DNA from: Leptolyngbya sp. SIO4C5
GTDB taxonomy: Bacteria > Cyanobacteriota > Cyanobacteriia > Phormidesmidales > Phormidesmidaceae
Reading direction: 5' to 3'
Length of the DNA: 12,196 nt
NCBI GenBank assembly: GCA_010671965.1
Contig: JAAHIC010000063.1
Location: forward strand, 1 to 12,196
Shown here piece by piece: positions 6,352 through 12,196 of this stretch (within the stretch, counting starts at the first letter, position 1; each line of letters begins with the position of its first letter). The position numbers and the translations under genes are program-made. Below the pieces are notes generated by a model that worked only from the letters and a program-made list of their open reading frames with translations, ran no database searches and had not been told where the DNA came from.

Positions 6352-8508
6352 ATGGCAACATTTTTGCTAGAAGTGGGCACCGAAGAACTTCCGGCAGGCT
6401 TCGTCGATAGCGCTTTGAACCAGTGGCGATCGCGAATCGAGCCGTCGCTGCAGGAGCACTTTTTAGGCCCCAGTGCCCTCAAGTTTTACGGCACGCCGCG
6501 CCGCCTCGCCCTGGTGCTGGAAGGCTTACCGCTGCAGCAGCGCGATCGCGAAGAAGAGGTGAAAGGCCCCCCGGCTCAGGCCGCCTTTCGAGACGGCGAG
6601 CCGACCAAAGCGGCGATTGGCTTTGCTAAATCACGGGGCGTTGACGTAGCAGATTTAGAAGTTCGCGAAACAGACAAAGGCGCTTTTGTCTTTGTGCAGC
6701 AAAAAATAGCGGGACGTCCTACTGCCGAAATTTTGACCGAGCTGGTGCCGCAGTGGATCTTTGAGCTAGAGGGTAAGCGATTCATGCGCTGGGGTGACGG
6801 CGACCTGCGCTTTCCCCGCCCGATTCGCTGGCTGGTGGCGCTGCTAGACGACACTCTGTTGCCCATTACCCTAGAAAACGGCTCGGCTATCTGTCAGAGC
6901 GATCGCCATTCAGCCGGGCACCGAGTCCTGCATCCCGCGCCGCTGACAGTCGAATCGGCTACTGGCTACCGCGATCTCTTGCAGTCAGGCTATGTGGAAG
7001 TAGACCCAGCAGAACGCCGCCGCCAAATTCAGCAGCAGGTAGTGGCAGCGGCCCAGTCGGTCAGCGGCGAGGCTGCGATCGCTGAGAGCCTATTAGAGGA
7101 AGTGACGAACCTGGTGGAATGGCCCACTGCCGTGGTGGGTAAGTTCGACCCAGAATTCCTGGAGCTGCCGGCCGAAGTGATCACGATGGAAATGGAGAGC
7201 CATCAGCGCTATTTCCCCGTTCGCCGCCGCGCCAATACCCCAGAACTGCTGCCCTATTTCATTACGGTTTCCAACGGCGATCCGGCCAAGTCTGAAATTA
7301 TTGCCGAGGGCAATGGCCGCGTGATCCGGGCGCGGCTGTCGGATGGCAAATTTTTCTATGATGCCGATCGTCAGGTGCCTTTAGCAGACTATGTCCCCAA
7401 GCTGGCCGCCGTTACCTTTGAAGAAAGCCTCGGTTCTGTCCGAGACAAGGTTGACCGGATCCAGGCGATCGCGAGCCGCATTGCCGATCAGCTAGCGCTG
7501 AGCCCAGGCGATCGCGCCGCTGTAGAGCGAGCAGCCCTGCTCTGCAAAGCCGACTTGGTGACGCAGATGGTGGGCGAGTTTCCGGAGCTGCAGGGGGTGA
7601 TGGGCCAAAAATATGCCCTCAGCAGCGGCGAGCCTGAAGCCGTTGCCACCGCCATCTTTGAGCACTATTTGCCCAGGGGTGCCCACGACCAGCTGCCCCA
7701 AACCCAGATTGGGCAGGTGGTGGGCCTCGCCGATCGCCTCGATACGCTAGTGGGTATTTTCAGCCTGGGTAAGCTGCCTTCGGGTTCATCTGATCCCTTT
7801 GCCCTGCGGCGAGCGGCCAATGCCATCCTCAATGTCACCTGGGCTGCCGAGCTGCCGCTGAATCTTAAAGCCTTGCTACAGCAGGTGATTGCTGACTTTG
7901 CCGCCACCGCAGCCTCCACTGTCAAAGACGCAGCTCAACTGCAAACTCAGCTAGAGGACTTCTTCCTGCAGCGAATTCGGACGCTGCTAGAGGATGAGAA
8001 AGGAATTGACTACGATTTGGTCAATGCGGTGCTCGGCGAAGAAGATGCCGCCTATGCCGAGCGAGCACTGGCGGATGTGCTGGATGTCAGCGATCGCGCT
8101 CAGTTTTTACAGACAATCCGCAATGACGGCACTCTGGCCGAAATTTATGAAACGGTTAACCGGGCTGCTCGCCTGGCCGCGCAGGGAGACCTAGATTTTT
8201 CTGCTCTAGATCCGGCTGCCGTAGTTAACCCCACTCTCTTTCAGCAGTCTTCCGAGCAGGCTTTTTTTGATAGTCTGCAGCAGCTTCTGCCGGAAACCCA
8301 ATCTGCTCAGAGCGATCGCAACTACCGCCAGCTCGTAAATGGCCTGGCGCAGGCGGCTCCGGTCGTCAGCAGTTTCTTTGACGGCCCCGATAGTGTTTTA
8401 GTCATGGACAAAGACCCCCATATTCAGCGCAATCGACTCAACCTGCTGGGCCTGCTGCGCAATCATGCCCGCGTCTTAGCCGATTTTGGCGCAATTGTTA
8501 AAAGCTAG
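6352..8508 (+). CDS. glyS: Glycine--tRNA ligase beta subunit
   Basis: This is the beta chain of the bacterial alpha2-beta2 glycyl-tRNA synthetase, which charges tRNA-Gly; the alpha chain carries the aminoacylation site and beta supplies tRNA binding. At 718 residues it is slightly longer than the roughly 690-residue E. coli protein. It opens with the family signature [14 protein letters not shown], has [20 protein letters not shown] (about 142-161), a conserved [14 protein letters not shown] segment, [12 protein letters not shown], the HD-like region [20 protein letters not shown] (about 396-416) and a C-terminal DALR-type anticodon-binding region (about 590-700). The ATG at 6352 is preferred over the in-frame TTG at 6346 because homologues begin directly before FLLEVGTEE. 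The gene starts 52 bases after the cyclase gene. glyQ is not in the window, as is common in cyanobacteria, where the two subunit genes are usually unlinked. No defects are seen. Confidence 0.97.
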   Translation: MATFLLEVGTEELPAGFVDSALNQWRSRIEPSLQEHFLGPSALKFYGTPRRLALVLEGLPLQQRDREEEVKGPPAQAAFRDGEPTKAAIGFAKSRGVDVADLEVRETDKGAFVFVQQKIAGRPTAEILTELVPQWIFELEGKRFMRWGDGDLRFPRPIRWLVALLDDTLLPITLENGSAICQSDRHSAGHRVLHPAPLTVESATGYRDLLQSGYVEVDPAERRRQIQQQVVAAAQSVSGEAAIAESLLEEVTNLVEWPTAVVGKFDPEFLELPAEVITMEMESHQRYFPVRRRANTPELLPYFITVSNGDPAKSEIIAEGNGRVIRARLSDGKFFYDADRQVPLADYVPKLAAVTFEESLGSVRDKVDRIQAIASRIADQLALSPGDRAAVERAALLCKADLVTQMVGEFPELQGVMGQKYALSSGEPEAVATAIFEHYLPRGAHDQLPQTQIGQVVGLADRLDTLVGIFSLGKLPSGSSDPFALRRAANAILNVTWAAELPLNLKALLQQVIADFAATAASTVKDAAQLQTQLEDFFLQRIRTLLEDEKGIDYDLVNAVLGEEDAAYAERALADVLDVSDRAQFLQTIRNDGTLAEIYETVNRAARLAAQGDLDFSALDPAAVVNPTLFQQSSEQAFFDSLQQLLPETQSAQSDRNYRQLVNGLAQAAPVVSSFFDGPDSVLVMDKDPHIQRNRLNLLGLLRNHARVLADFGAIVKS

Positions 8509-8550
8509 GCTGGAGAGTCTGGCATGAACTTGCCGTTTTGAGGTATTAAA

Positions 8551-8577
8551 AGCCTATGGACTCCAAAGGCTCTTTTT
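8551..8577 (+). terminator. Terminator-like hairpin between glyS and murD
   Basis: AGCCT (8551-8555) pairs with AGGCT (8567-8571). After one A-A mismatch, TGG (8557-8559) pairs with CCA (8563-8565) around an ACT loop. Five Ts (8573-8577) follow, with As on the 5' side (8548-8551). This is the form of an intrinsic terminator, 43 bases after the glyS stop. It covers the first possible murD ATG (8556), so it could instead shape murD translation. The stem is short and only moderately GC-rich, so termination would probably be partial. Confidence 0.45.
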
Positions 8578-8579
8578 CC

Positions 8580-9929
8580 ATGCAGAAGCAGGCCCACGTG
8601 ATTGGTTTAGGCAGGTCTGGCACGGCAGCGGCACGGCTGTTGAAGCAGGACGGCTGGCAGGTCACTCTTAGCGATCGCAATCCGTCAGCTTCCCTGCAAC
8701 AGCAGCAGGCCCTAGAGCAAGCGGGCATCACCGTCAAAGTGGGCCACGACTTTTCCCCCAGTCGTGATATTAACCTGCTGGTGGTGAGTCCAGGGGTGCC
8801 CTGGGACATTTCGCCGCTAGATCAGGCTAGAGATCTGGATATTGAAACCATTGGCGAAACCGAGCTGGCCTGGCGATTTCTAGCCGATCGTCCCTGGGTT
8901 GGCATCACCGGCACTAACGGCAAAACCACAACTACGGCGCTGACGGCAGCTATTTTTCAGGCCGCTGGCTTTCACGCTCCGGCCTGCGGCAATATTGGCT
9001 ACGCCGCTTGCGAACTGGCCTTAGATGAGACGGTACCGGACTGGGTGGTGGCGGAACTCAGCAGCTACCAGATTGAAGCCTCCCCCACGCTGGCGCCGCA
9101 AATTGGCATCTGGACAACCTTTACGCCCGACCATCTCAATCGCCACAAGACTTTGGCAAACTACTATGCCATCAAAGCAACGCTCTTGCGGCGATCCACT
9201 CTCCAAATTCTCAACGGCGATGACCCCCATTTGCGCACTCAGGCAGATACCTGGCCGGACGCCCACTGGACTAGCGCGGCAGGCCGCCAGGCGATCGCGC
9301 CGCTGCAGCCCACCACCTGGATCGAAGACGGCTGGGTCAAATTCAAAGGCATAGATGTCGTGGAAGTCAAGGCCCTGCGCATGGTCGGTGGGCACAATCA
9401 GCAAAATTTGCTGATGGCGGTTACCGCTGCCTGTCTGGCCGAAATTGAGCCTGCCGCGATCGCCGAGGCGGTGACTCACTTCCCCGGTGTGCCCCATCGC
9501 CTAGAGCAGGTTCTCACCTGGCAGGGAATTGACTTTATCAATGACAGCAAGGCGACTAATTACGACGCTGCTGAAGTGGGTTTGCAGGCAGTGGCCGCGC
9601 CGGTGGTGTTAATTGCGGGCGGAGAACCCAAAACGGGCAATGACGAAGCCTGGCTGCAGGCCATTCACGCTCAGGCAGCGGCGGTGTTGCTGATTGGTGA
9701 GGCGGCCCCGGCTTTTGCCCAGCGCCTAGAGCAGGTAGACTTTAGCCAGTTTGAAATTGTGGAGACCTTGGAGCGGGCGGTGTCGAGGGGAGCCGAACTG
9801 GCGGCCCAGCATCAGGCCAAAGCTGTTTTGCTCTCTCCTGCCTGTGCCAGCTTCGATCAGTACAAAAGTTTTGAACATCGCGGCGATCATTTTCGTCAAC
9901 TTTGTCAGGCCCAGTTTCAATCCGCTTAG
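8580..9929 (+). CDS. murD: UDP-N-acetylmuramoyl-L-alanine--D-glutamate ligase
   Basis: This cytoplasmic Mur ligase adds D-glutamate to UDP-MurNAc-L-Ala using ATP, the second amino-acid step of peptidoglycan precursor synthesis. From ATG 8580 it has 449 residues, normal for MurD. It shows the N-terminal Rossmann-like motif VIGLGRSG, the ATP-binding [12 protein letters not shown] (about 108-119), [18 protein letters not shown], the YYAIKATL segment carrying the lysine that is carbamylated in E. coli Mur[24 protein letters not shown] and the C-terminal [19 protein letters not shown]. Start choice: ATG 8556 would add eight residues (MDSKGSFS) unlike family N-termini and lies inside a terminator-like hairpin; 8580 begins immediately before the conserved strand. 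Neither start has a strong Shine-Dalgarno (AAAGG lies 10 bases before 8580). Other Mur genes are not adjacent. Confidence 0.96.
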   Translation: MQKQAHVIGLGRSGTAAARLLKQDGWQVTLSDRNPSASLQQQQALEQAGITVKVGHDFSPSRDINLLVVSPGVPWDISPLDQARDLDIETIGETELAWRFLADRPWVGITGTNGKTTTTALTAAIFQAAGFHAPACGNIGYAACELALDETVPDWVVAELSSYQIEASPTLAPQIGIWTTFTPDHLNRHKTLANYYAIKATLLRRSTLQILNGDDPHLRTQADTWPDAHWTSAAGRQAIAPLQPTTWIEDGWVKFKGIDVVEVKALRMVGGHNQQNLLMAVTAACLAEIEPAAIAEAVTHFPGVPHRLEQVLTWQGIDFINDSKATNYDAAEVGLQAVAAPVVLIAGGEPKTGNDEAWLQAIHAQAAAVLLIGEAAPAFAQRLEQVDFSQFEIVETLERAVSRGAELAAQHQAKAVLLSPACASFDQYKSFEHRGDHFRQLCQAQFQSA

Positions 9930-9947
9930 GCGATCGCGTTATCATAG

Positions 9948-9994
9948 GCTCGTTAAGCGTGTTGACTGCTGGCTAGCGGCCCACTTAAACGAGC
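9948..9994 (+). repeat. Inverted repeat just upstream of the DUF4230 gene
   Basis: GCTCGTTAAG (9948-9957) and CTTAAACGAGC (9984-9994) are complementary apart from one bulged base, enclosing 26 bases. The right arm ends directly before the AGGA ribosome binding site of the gene starting at 10002, so an RNA stem could influence its translation. Inside the loop, TTGACT (9962-9967) lies 17 bases before TTAAAC (9985-9990), a weak promoter-like pair. No T-run follows, so a terminator for murD is not supported. Confidence 0.35.
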
Positions 9995-10001
9995 AGGATT
10001 C

Positions 10002-10712
10002 ATGAGCTACGACAGTTCTCCTAAGTCTCAGGGTTTCTCACTTAAATTCATCAATAGCTTATTGATGATGCTCTCTGGCGGCGTCATGCTGGTGGCGCTG
10101 CTGGTAGCAATCGGTATTTGGCGCGCTGGCGGACGCTTTTTTGAAGGGCTGATGATGATGGTGCAGCCCCCACCGCCCACTCAGGAGGTGGACATCCGCT
10201 CGGTGGTGGTGCGGCAGATTCAAAGCGCTAGCGAGCTAACCACCGCCGTTTTCACCATGGAGGCGGTCGTGCCTGCCAAGAGCGATCGCACCCTAGGCGG
10301 CTATGTGGTAGGCCGTACCAACCTGCTCTATATTGCCTACGGCGAAGTCCGCGCCGGGGTAGATCTGAGCGAGCTGACCTCTGAGGATGTGCAGGTCTTG
10401 GCCGACGGCGTGCGCGTCACCCTCCCGCCCCCGCGAATTCTAGACAGCAAGATCGATGTCGATCGCTCCTCAGTTTACGATTACGATCGCGGCTTTCTCG
10501 GACTAGGCCCCGACAACGCACCAGTGCTGCAGGACTTTGCTCAAGAAGAAGCCCTCACTAAAATTCTTAAATCAGCCTGCGCGGAGGGCGTTCTGCATGA
10601 GGCCAATGCCAGGGCCGAGCAGCTGGTCGGACAGCTTTTGTCCACCGCAGGCTACAGCAACTACCGCGTCCTTAGCCAGCCCCCTGCTGCCGAAGCTTGC
10701 CCAACGACTTAA
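10002..10712 (+). CDS. Membrane-anchored DUF4230 family protein
   Basis: A 236-residue protein with a short polar N-terminus and one membrane helix (about residues 17-41, INSLLMMLSGGVMLVALLVA). A soluble domain with the DUF4230 pattern follows: VVVRQIQSASELTTAVFTME, then YIAYGEVRAGVDLSEL, VTLPPPRILDSKID, and a late helical stretch ending in LLSTAGY. The family has no established biochemical function that I know of; members are single-pass membrane proteins with an outward or periplasmic domain. ATG 10002 is supported by AGGA six bases upstream. It lies 72 bases after murD on the same strand, possibly in one transcript, although an inverted repeat separates them. Its stop shares bases with the stop of thiL on the other strand. 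The family call rests on remembered sequence pattern and is fairly firm; function is unknown. Confidence 0.8.
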   Translation: MSYDSSPKSQGFSLKFINSLLMMLSGGVMLVALLVAIGIWRAGGRFFEGLMMMVQPPPPTQEVDIRSVVVRQIQSASELTTAVFTMEAVVPAKSDRTLGGYVVGRTNLLYIAYGEVRAGVDLSELTSEDVQVLADGVRVTLPPPRILDSKIDVDRSSVYDYDRGFLGLGPDNAPVLQDFAQEEALTKILKSACAEGVLHEANARAEQLVGQLLSTAGYSNYRVLSQPPAAEACPTT

Positions 10713-11707
10713 AAATGCTGAAATCCTTGCTCTAGAGATAGGGTCGCGATCGCCGCCCCATTTTTGTCTTGGAGAGTTACCCCAGAATCCGCCGTAATCT
10801 GTCCGACAATGGCAGCTGGAGGGCCGATTTTCTCTACCAAAGCGGCGGCTAAATGAGGCGGCAAAGCCAGCACTAGCTCAAAATCTTCACCACCATAGAG
10901 GCACCAGTCTAAGACCGTTTCAGCTGCCAGCCAGCCGCTGAAGCAGGGCGGCATGGGCAGGCGCGATCGCTCTAATCGTGCCCCCGTCTGACTTTCCCGG
11001 CAGATCTGCAGGACGGCATTGGCAAGACCATCACTGCTGTCCATCGCGGCAAGGGGACGGTTGCAGGACTCACAGACCTGCCAGAGGGCAGGCAGCACGT
11101 CAAAACGAGGTCGAGGCTGCTGGTGCGCCTGAATCAGCAGCTGGCGCTCTGTCTCAGCTAAAGCCTGGCCTTTCTGCGGGTGCAAAAGTAGCTCCAAGCC
11201 AGCGCGGGACGCCCCGTGATATCCCGTAACTATGAGGGCATCGCCGGGCCGGGCCGCTGATCGCCGCAGAACTTTAGAGGGCGGCACTTGCCCTAAAGCC
11301 GTAATGGCGACGGTAATCACTGGAGCGCGGCAGAGATCGCCCCCCAGAATAACGCCGCCATATTGTCCCAGACAGGCCCCAATGCCTTGATAAAAAGGGT
11401 CAATCCAGTCTAAGGCAGTCTCAGGCGGTAGCCCCAGTCCCAAGGTCAGGCCCAGCGGCGCTGCCCCCATCGCGGCCAGATCAGAGAGGTTAGCAGCCGT
11501 CGCCCGCCAGCCAACATGGTAGGGGTCAGTGGTGCGATCGCTAAAGTGAATGTCCTGCACTAAAACGTCAGTGGTGACAACGAGCTGCTGGCCAGCCGCT
11601 ACGGAAAGAACTGCCGCATCGTCGGCGATCGCCCCGGCAGGGCAAAACTGACGCAAATGCTGCAGCAGACCAATTTCCCCTAGCTGTCTCACCGTTGAAG
11701 CCATCAT
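10709..11707 (-). CDS. thiL: Thiamine-monophosphate kinase
   Basis: It phosphorylates thiamine monophosphate with ATP to make thiamine diphosphate, the cofactor required by enzymes such as the transketolase at the left end of the window. From ATG 11707 it has 332 residues, normal for ThiL. Motifs: GAIADDAAVL with Asp29/Asp30, TTDVLVQDIHF, ATAANLSDLAAMGA, GGDLCRAP with Asp124, VTGYHGASRAGLELLL, MDSSDGLANAVLQIC and YGGEDFELVLAL, together the metal- and nucleotide-binding set of the AIR-synthase-like ThiL fold. In-frame starts are TTG 11710, ATG 11707 and ATG 11704. None has a purine-rich ribosome site, but ATG 11707 overlaps the TGA of the upstream truncated ORF (TGATG), suggesting coupled translation. 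The stop lies in TTAA shared with the convergent DUF4230 gene. No thiamine riboswitch was recognised upstream. Confidence 0.95.
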   Translation of the reverse strand: MMASTVRQLGEIGLLQHLRQFCPAGAIADDAAVLSVAAGQQLVVTTDVLVQDIHFSDRTTDPYHVGWRATAANLSDLAAMGAAPLGLTLGLGLPPETALDWIDPFYQGIGACLGQYGGVILGGDLCRAPVITVAITALGQVPPSKVLRRSAARPGDALIVTGYHGASRAGLELLLHPQKGQALAETERQLLIQAHQQPRPRFDVLPALWQVCESCNRPLAAMDSSDGLANAVLQICRESQTGARLERSRLPMPPCFSGWLAAETVLDWCLYGGEDFELVLALPPHLAAALVEKIGPPAAIVGQITADSGVTLQDKNGAAIATLSLEQGFQHF

Positions 11708-11823
11708 CAATCACAGAGGAATCTTTGCAATTCGGTTATTCCATTTTCAGGCTGACGACGGATAACACCCGTCACAATCGCCTGATTTAGATCGGCATCA
11801 GCTTGAAAACGAACCTTTGCCAT
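11707..11823 (-). pseudogene. Truncated DUF5615 (PIN-like toxin type) ORF
   Basis: A 38-residue ORF beginning MAKVRFQADADLNQAIVTGV, then IRRQPE, which matches the N-terminus of DUF5615-type PIN-like proteins as I remember it. Intact members run to about 110-120 residues and continue with a conserved FQTA-like stretch; here the match stops after about residue 26 and an unrelated tail (NGITELQRFLCD) leads to TGA. No continuation is visible in the other frames before thiL, so a deletion rather than a simple frameshift seems likely. Its ATG overlaps the TAA of the upstream DUF433-like ORF (TAATG), as expected for an antitoxin/toxin-like pair, and its TGA overlaps the thiL start. It is unlikely to be a working nuclease, but may persist as a leader peptide for thiL. 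Confidence 0.65.
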
Positions 11824-12002
11824 TACGCGGGCTGTGAAGAGTCTCTAGCAGATGTTAGCTTTTCGTACAAAGCAGGAGCATCGATTTTTACTGGCTGCGG
11901 CATGTTATTAAACAGGCTCTCTTCAGCAAGTAAATAAGCATCAATATCAGCGCGATTTGCCAAATAAAAAGTGATAGCGCCGTATACCTTTTCTGAAATC
12001 AT
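11823..12002 (-). pseudogene. DUF433-like protein, N-terminally truncated
   Basis: A 59-residue ORF from ATG 12002 to TAA 11823. Its first half, EKVYGAITFYLANRADIDAYL (split by eye as EKVYGAITFYLA plus NRADIDAYL), matches the C-terminal helix region of DUF433 proteins, small helix-turn-helix-like proteins often paired with DUF5615 proteins in cyanobacteria. The roughly 45-residue N-terminal part found in full members is missing. In-frame similarity runs a little upstream of the ATG (SPIDWF) before reaching a TGA, which suggests a decayed longer gene. There is no ribosome site at the ATG. Function as an antitoxin is doubtful. It sits 22 bases after the acetyltransferase-like ORF and overlaps the next ORF by one base. 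Base composition is visibly AT-richer than the neighbouring genes. Confidence 0.6.
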
Positions 12003-12024
12003 AAACCAGTCAATAGGAGACCGC

Positions 12025-12195
12025 TTAGATCAAAGCTGGACTGATTCGTTCAACAGTCTGGCTTAACACATACACCGCATGGGTTTTAGCTTTGTATTGG
12101 CGCGGGGGTGTCTTACGCATTATTTTAAATCCCATTCGCAGCCAAAACTGTAGACCCCGCTCGTTAGCTTCGATCGCTACCAGAGAAATTTTGCT
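12025..12195 (-). CDS. GNAT-like N-acetyltransferase, C-terminal fragment (5' end outside window)
   Basis: The frame enters from the right edge and ends at TAA 12027-12025, giving 56 residues. LVAIEANERGLQFWLRMGF is the typical last beta-alpha-beta part of the GNAT fold, where an N-x-x-A/G...FW-x-x-GF pattern packs against acetyl-CoA; it is followed by a basic segment (KIMRKTPPRQYKAK) and a final strand (THAVYVLSQTV). The substrate cannot be inferred because the acetyl-CoA-binding and acceptor-binding parts are outside the window. The ORF is followed 22 bases later by the DUF433-like remnant on the same strand. Alternative readings of such a short piece remain possible. Confidence 0.55.
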   Translation of the reverse strand, partial: SKISLVAIEANERGLQFWLRMGFKIMRKTPPRQYKAKTHAVYVLSQTVERISPALI

Positions 12196-12196
12196 G

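Noticed and set aside
9021..9497. 158-codon open frame antisense to murD
   Set aside because: It lies wholly inside murD, shows no recognisable motif, and long antisense frames are expected in GC-rich coding sequence.
4732..9980. GGCTAGCGGC present in two intergenic regions (4732 and 9971)
   Set aside because: A shared 10-mer in GC-rich DNA of this length, with different flanks, is not enough to call a regulatory element.
11708..11825. Thiamine diphosphate riboswitch upstream of thiL
   Set aside because: No CTGAGA/ACC-type conserved core was found, and the stretch reads as the DUF5615-like ORF up to the thiL start.

Overview
The window comes from a cyanobacterial chromosome. The octamer GCGATCGC (HIP1, the highly iterated palindrome typical of many cyanobacteria) occurs at least 25 times in 12.2 kb, inside and between genes. 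Several products (a DUF4230 protein, a membrane-anchored Ser/Thr kinase with a large outer domain, a receiver-cyclase fusion, glycyl-tRNA synthetase beta encoded without its alpha partner alongside) also fit a filamentous or Leptolyngbya-like cyanobacterium. This is inference; there is no rRNA or other taxonomic marker here.

Layout, left to right. (1) 1-771, plus: 3' end of a transketolase-family gene cut by the window edge. (2) 772-985: gene-free, holding a MITE-like inverted repeat and two shorter palindromic elements. (3) 4679-986, minus: three genes reading leftward, a short-chain dehydrogenase/reductase, a CPBP-family membrane protease homologue whose start overlaps the reductase's end, and a receptor-like Ser/Thr kinase with its own strong ribosome binding site. 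(4) About 4680-4961: divergent intergenic region. (5) 4962-10712, plus: a receiver-domain class III adenylate cyclase, glyS, murD and a membrane-anchored DUF4230 protein. A terminator-like hairpin lies between glyS and murD. (6) 12195-10709, minus: the 3' end of a GNAT-like acetyltransferase, two truncated toxin-antitoxin-like ORFs (DUF433 and DUF5615 types) and thiL. thiL ends on the same TTAA that ends the DUF4230 gene.

Most genes are housekeeping: carbohydrate metabolism, tRNA charging, peptidoglycan precursor synthesis and thiamine diphosphate synthesis. Two are signalling proteins (kinase and cAMP cyclase), divergently oriented across the region around 4.7-4.95 kb.

The most interesting part is 11707-12196. 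A DUF433/DUF5615 pair appears to have lost the front of its first gene and the back of its second. The remaining fragments are joined to each other and to thiL by overlapping stop/start codons (TAATG, then TGATG). I saw no convincing undescribed multi-gene system, no CRISPR array, no tRNA or rRNA and no intact transposase.
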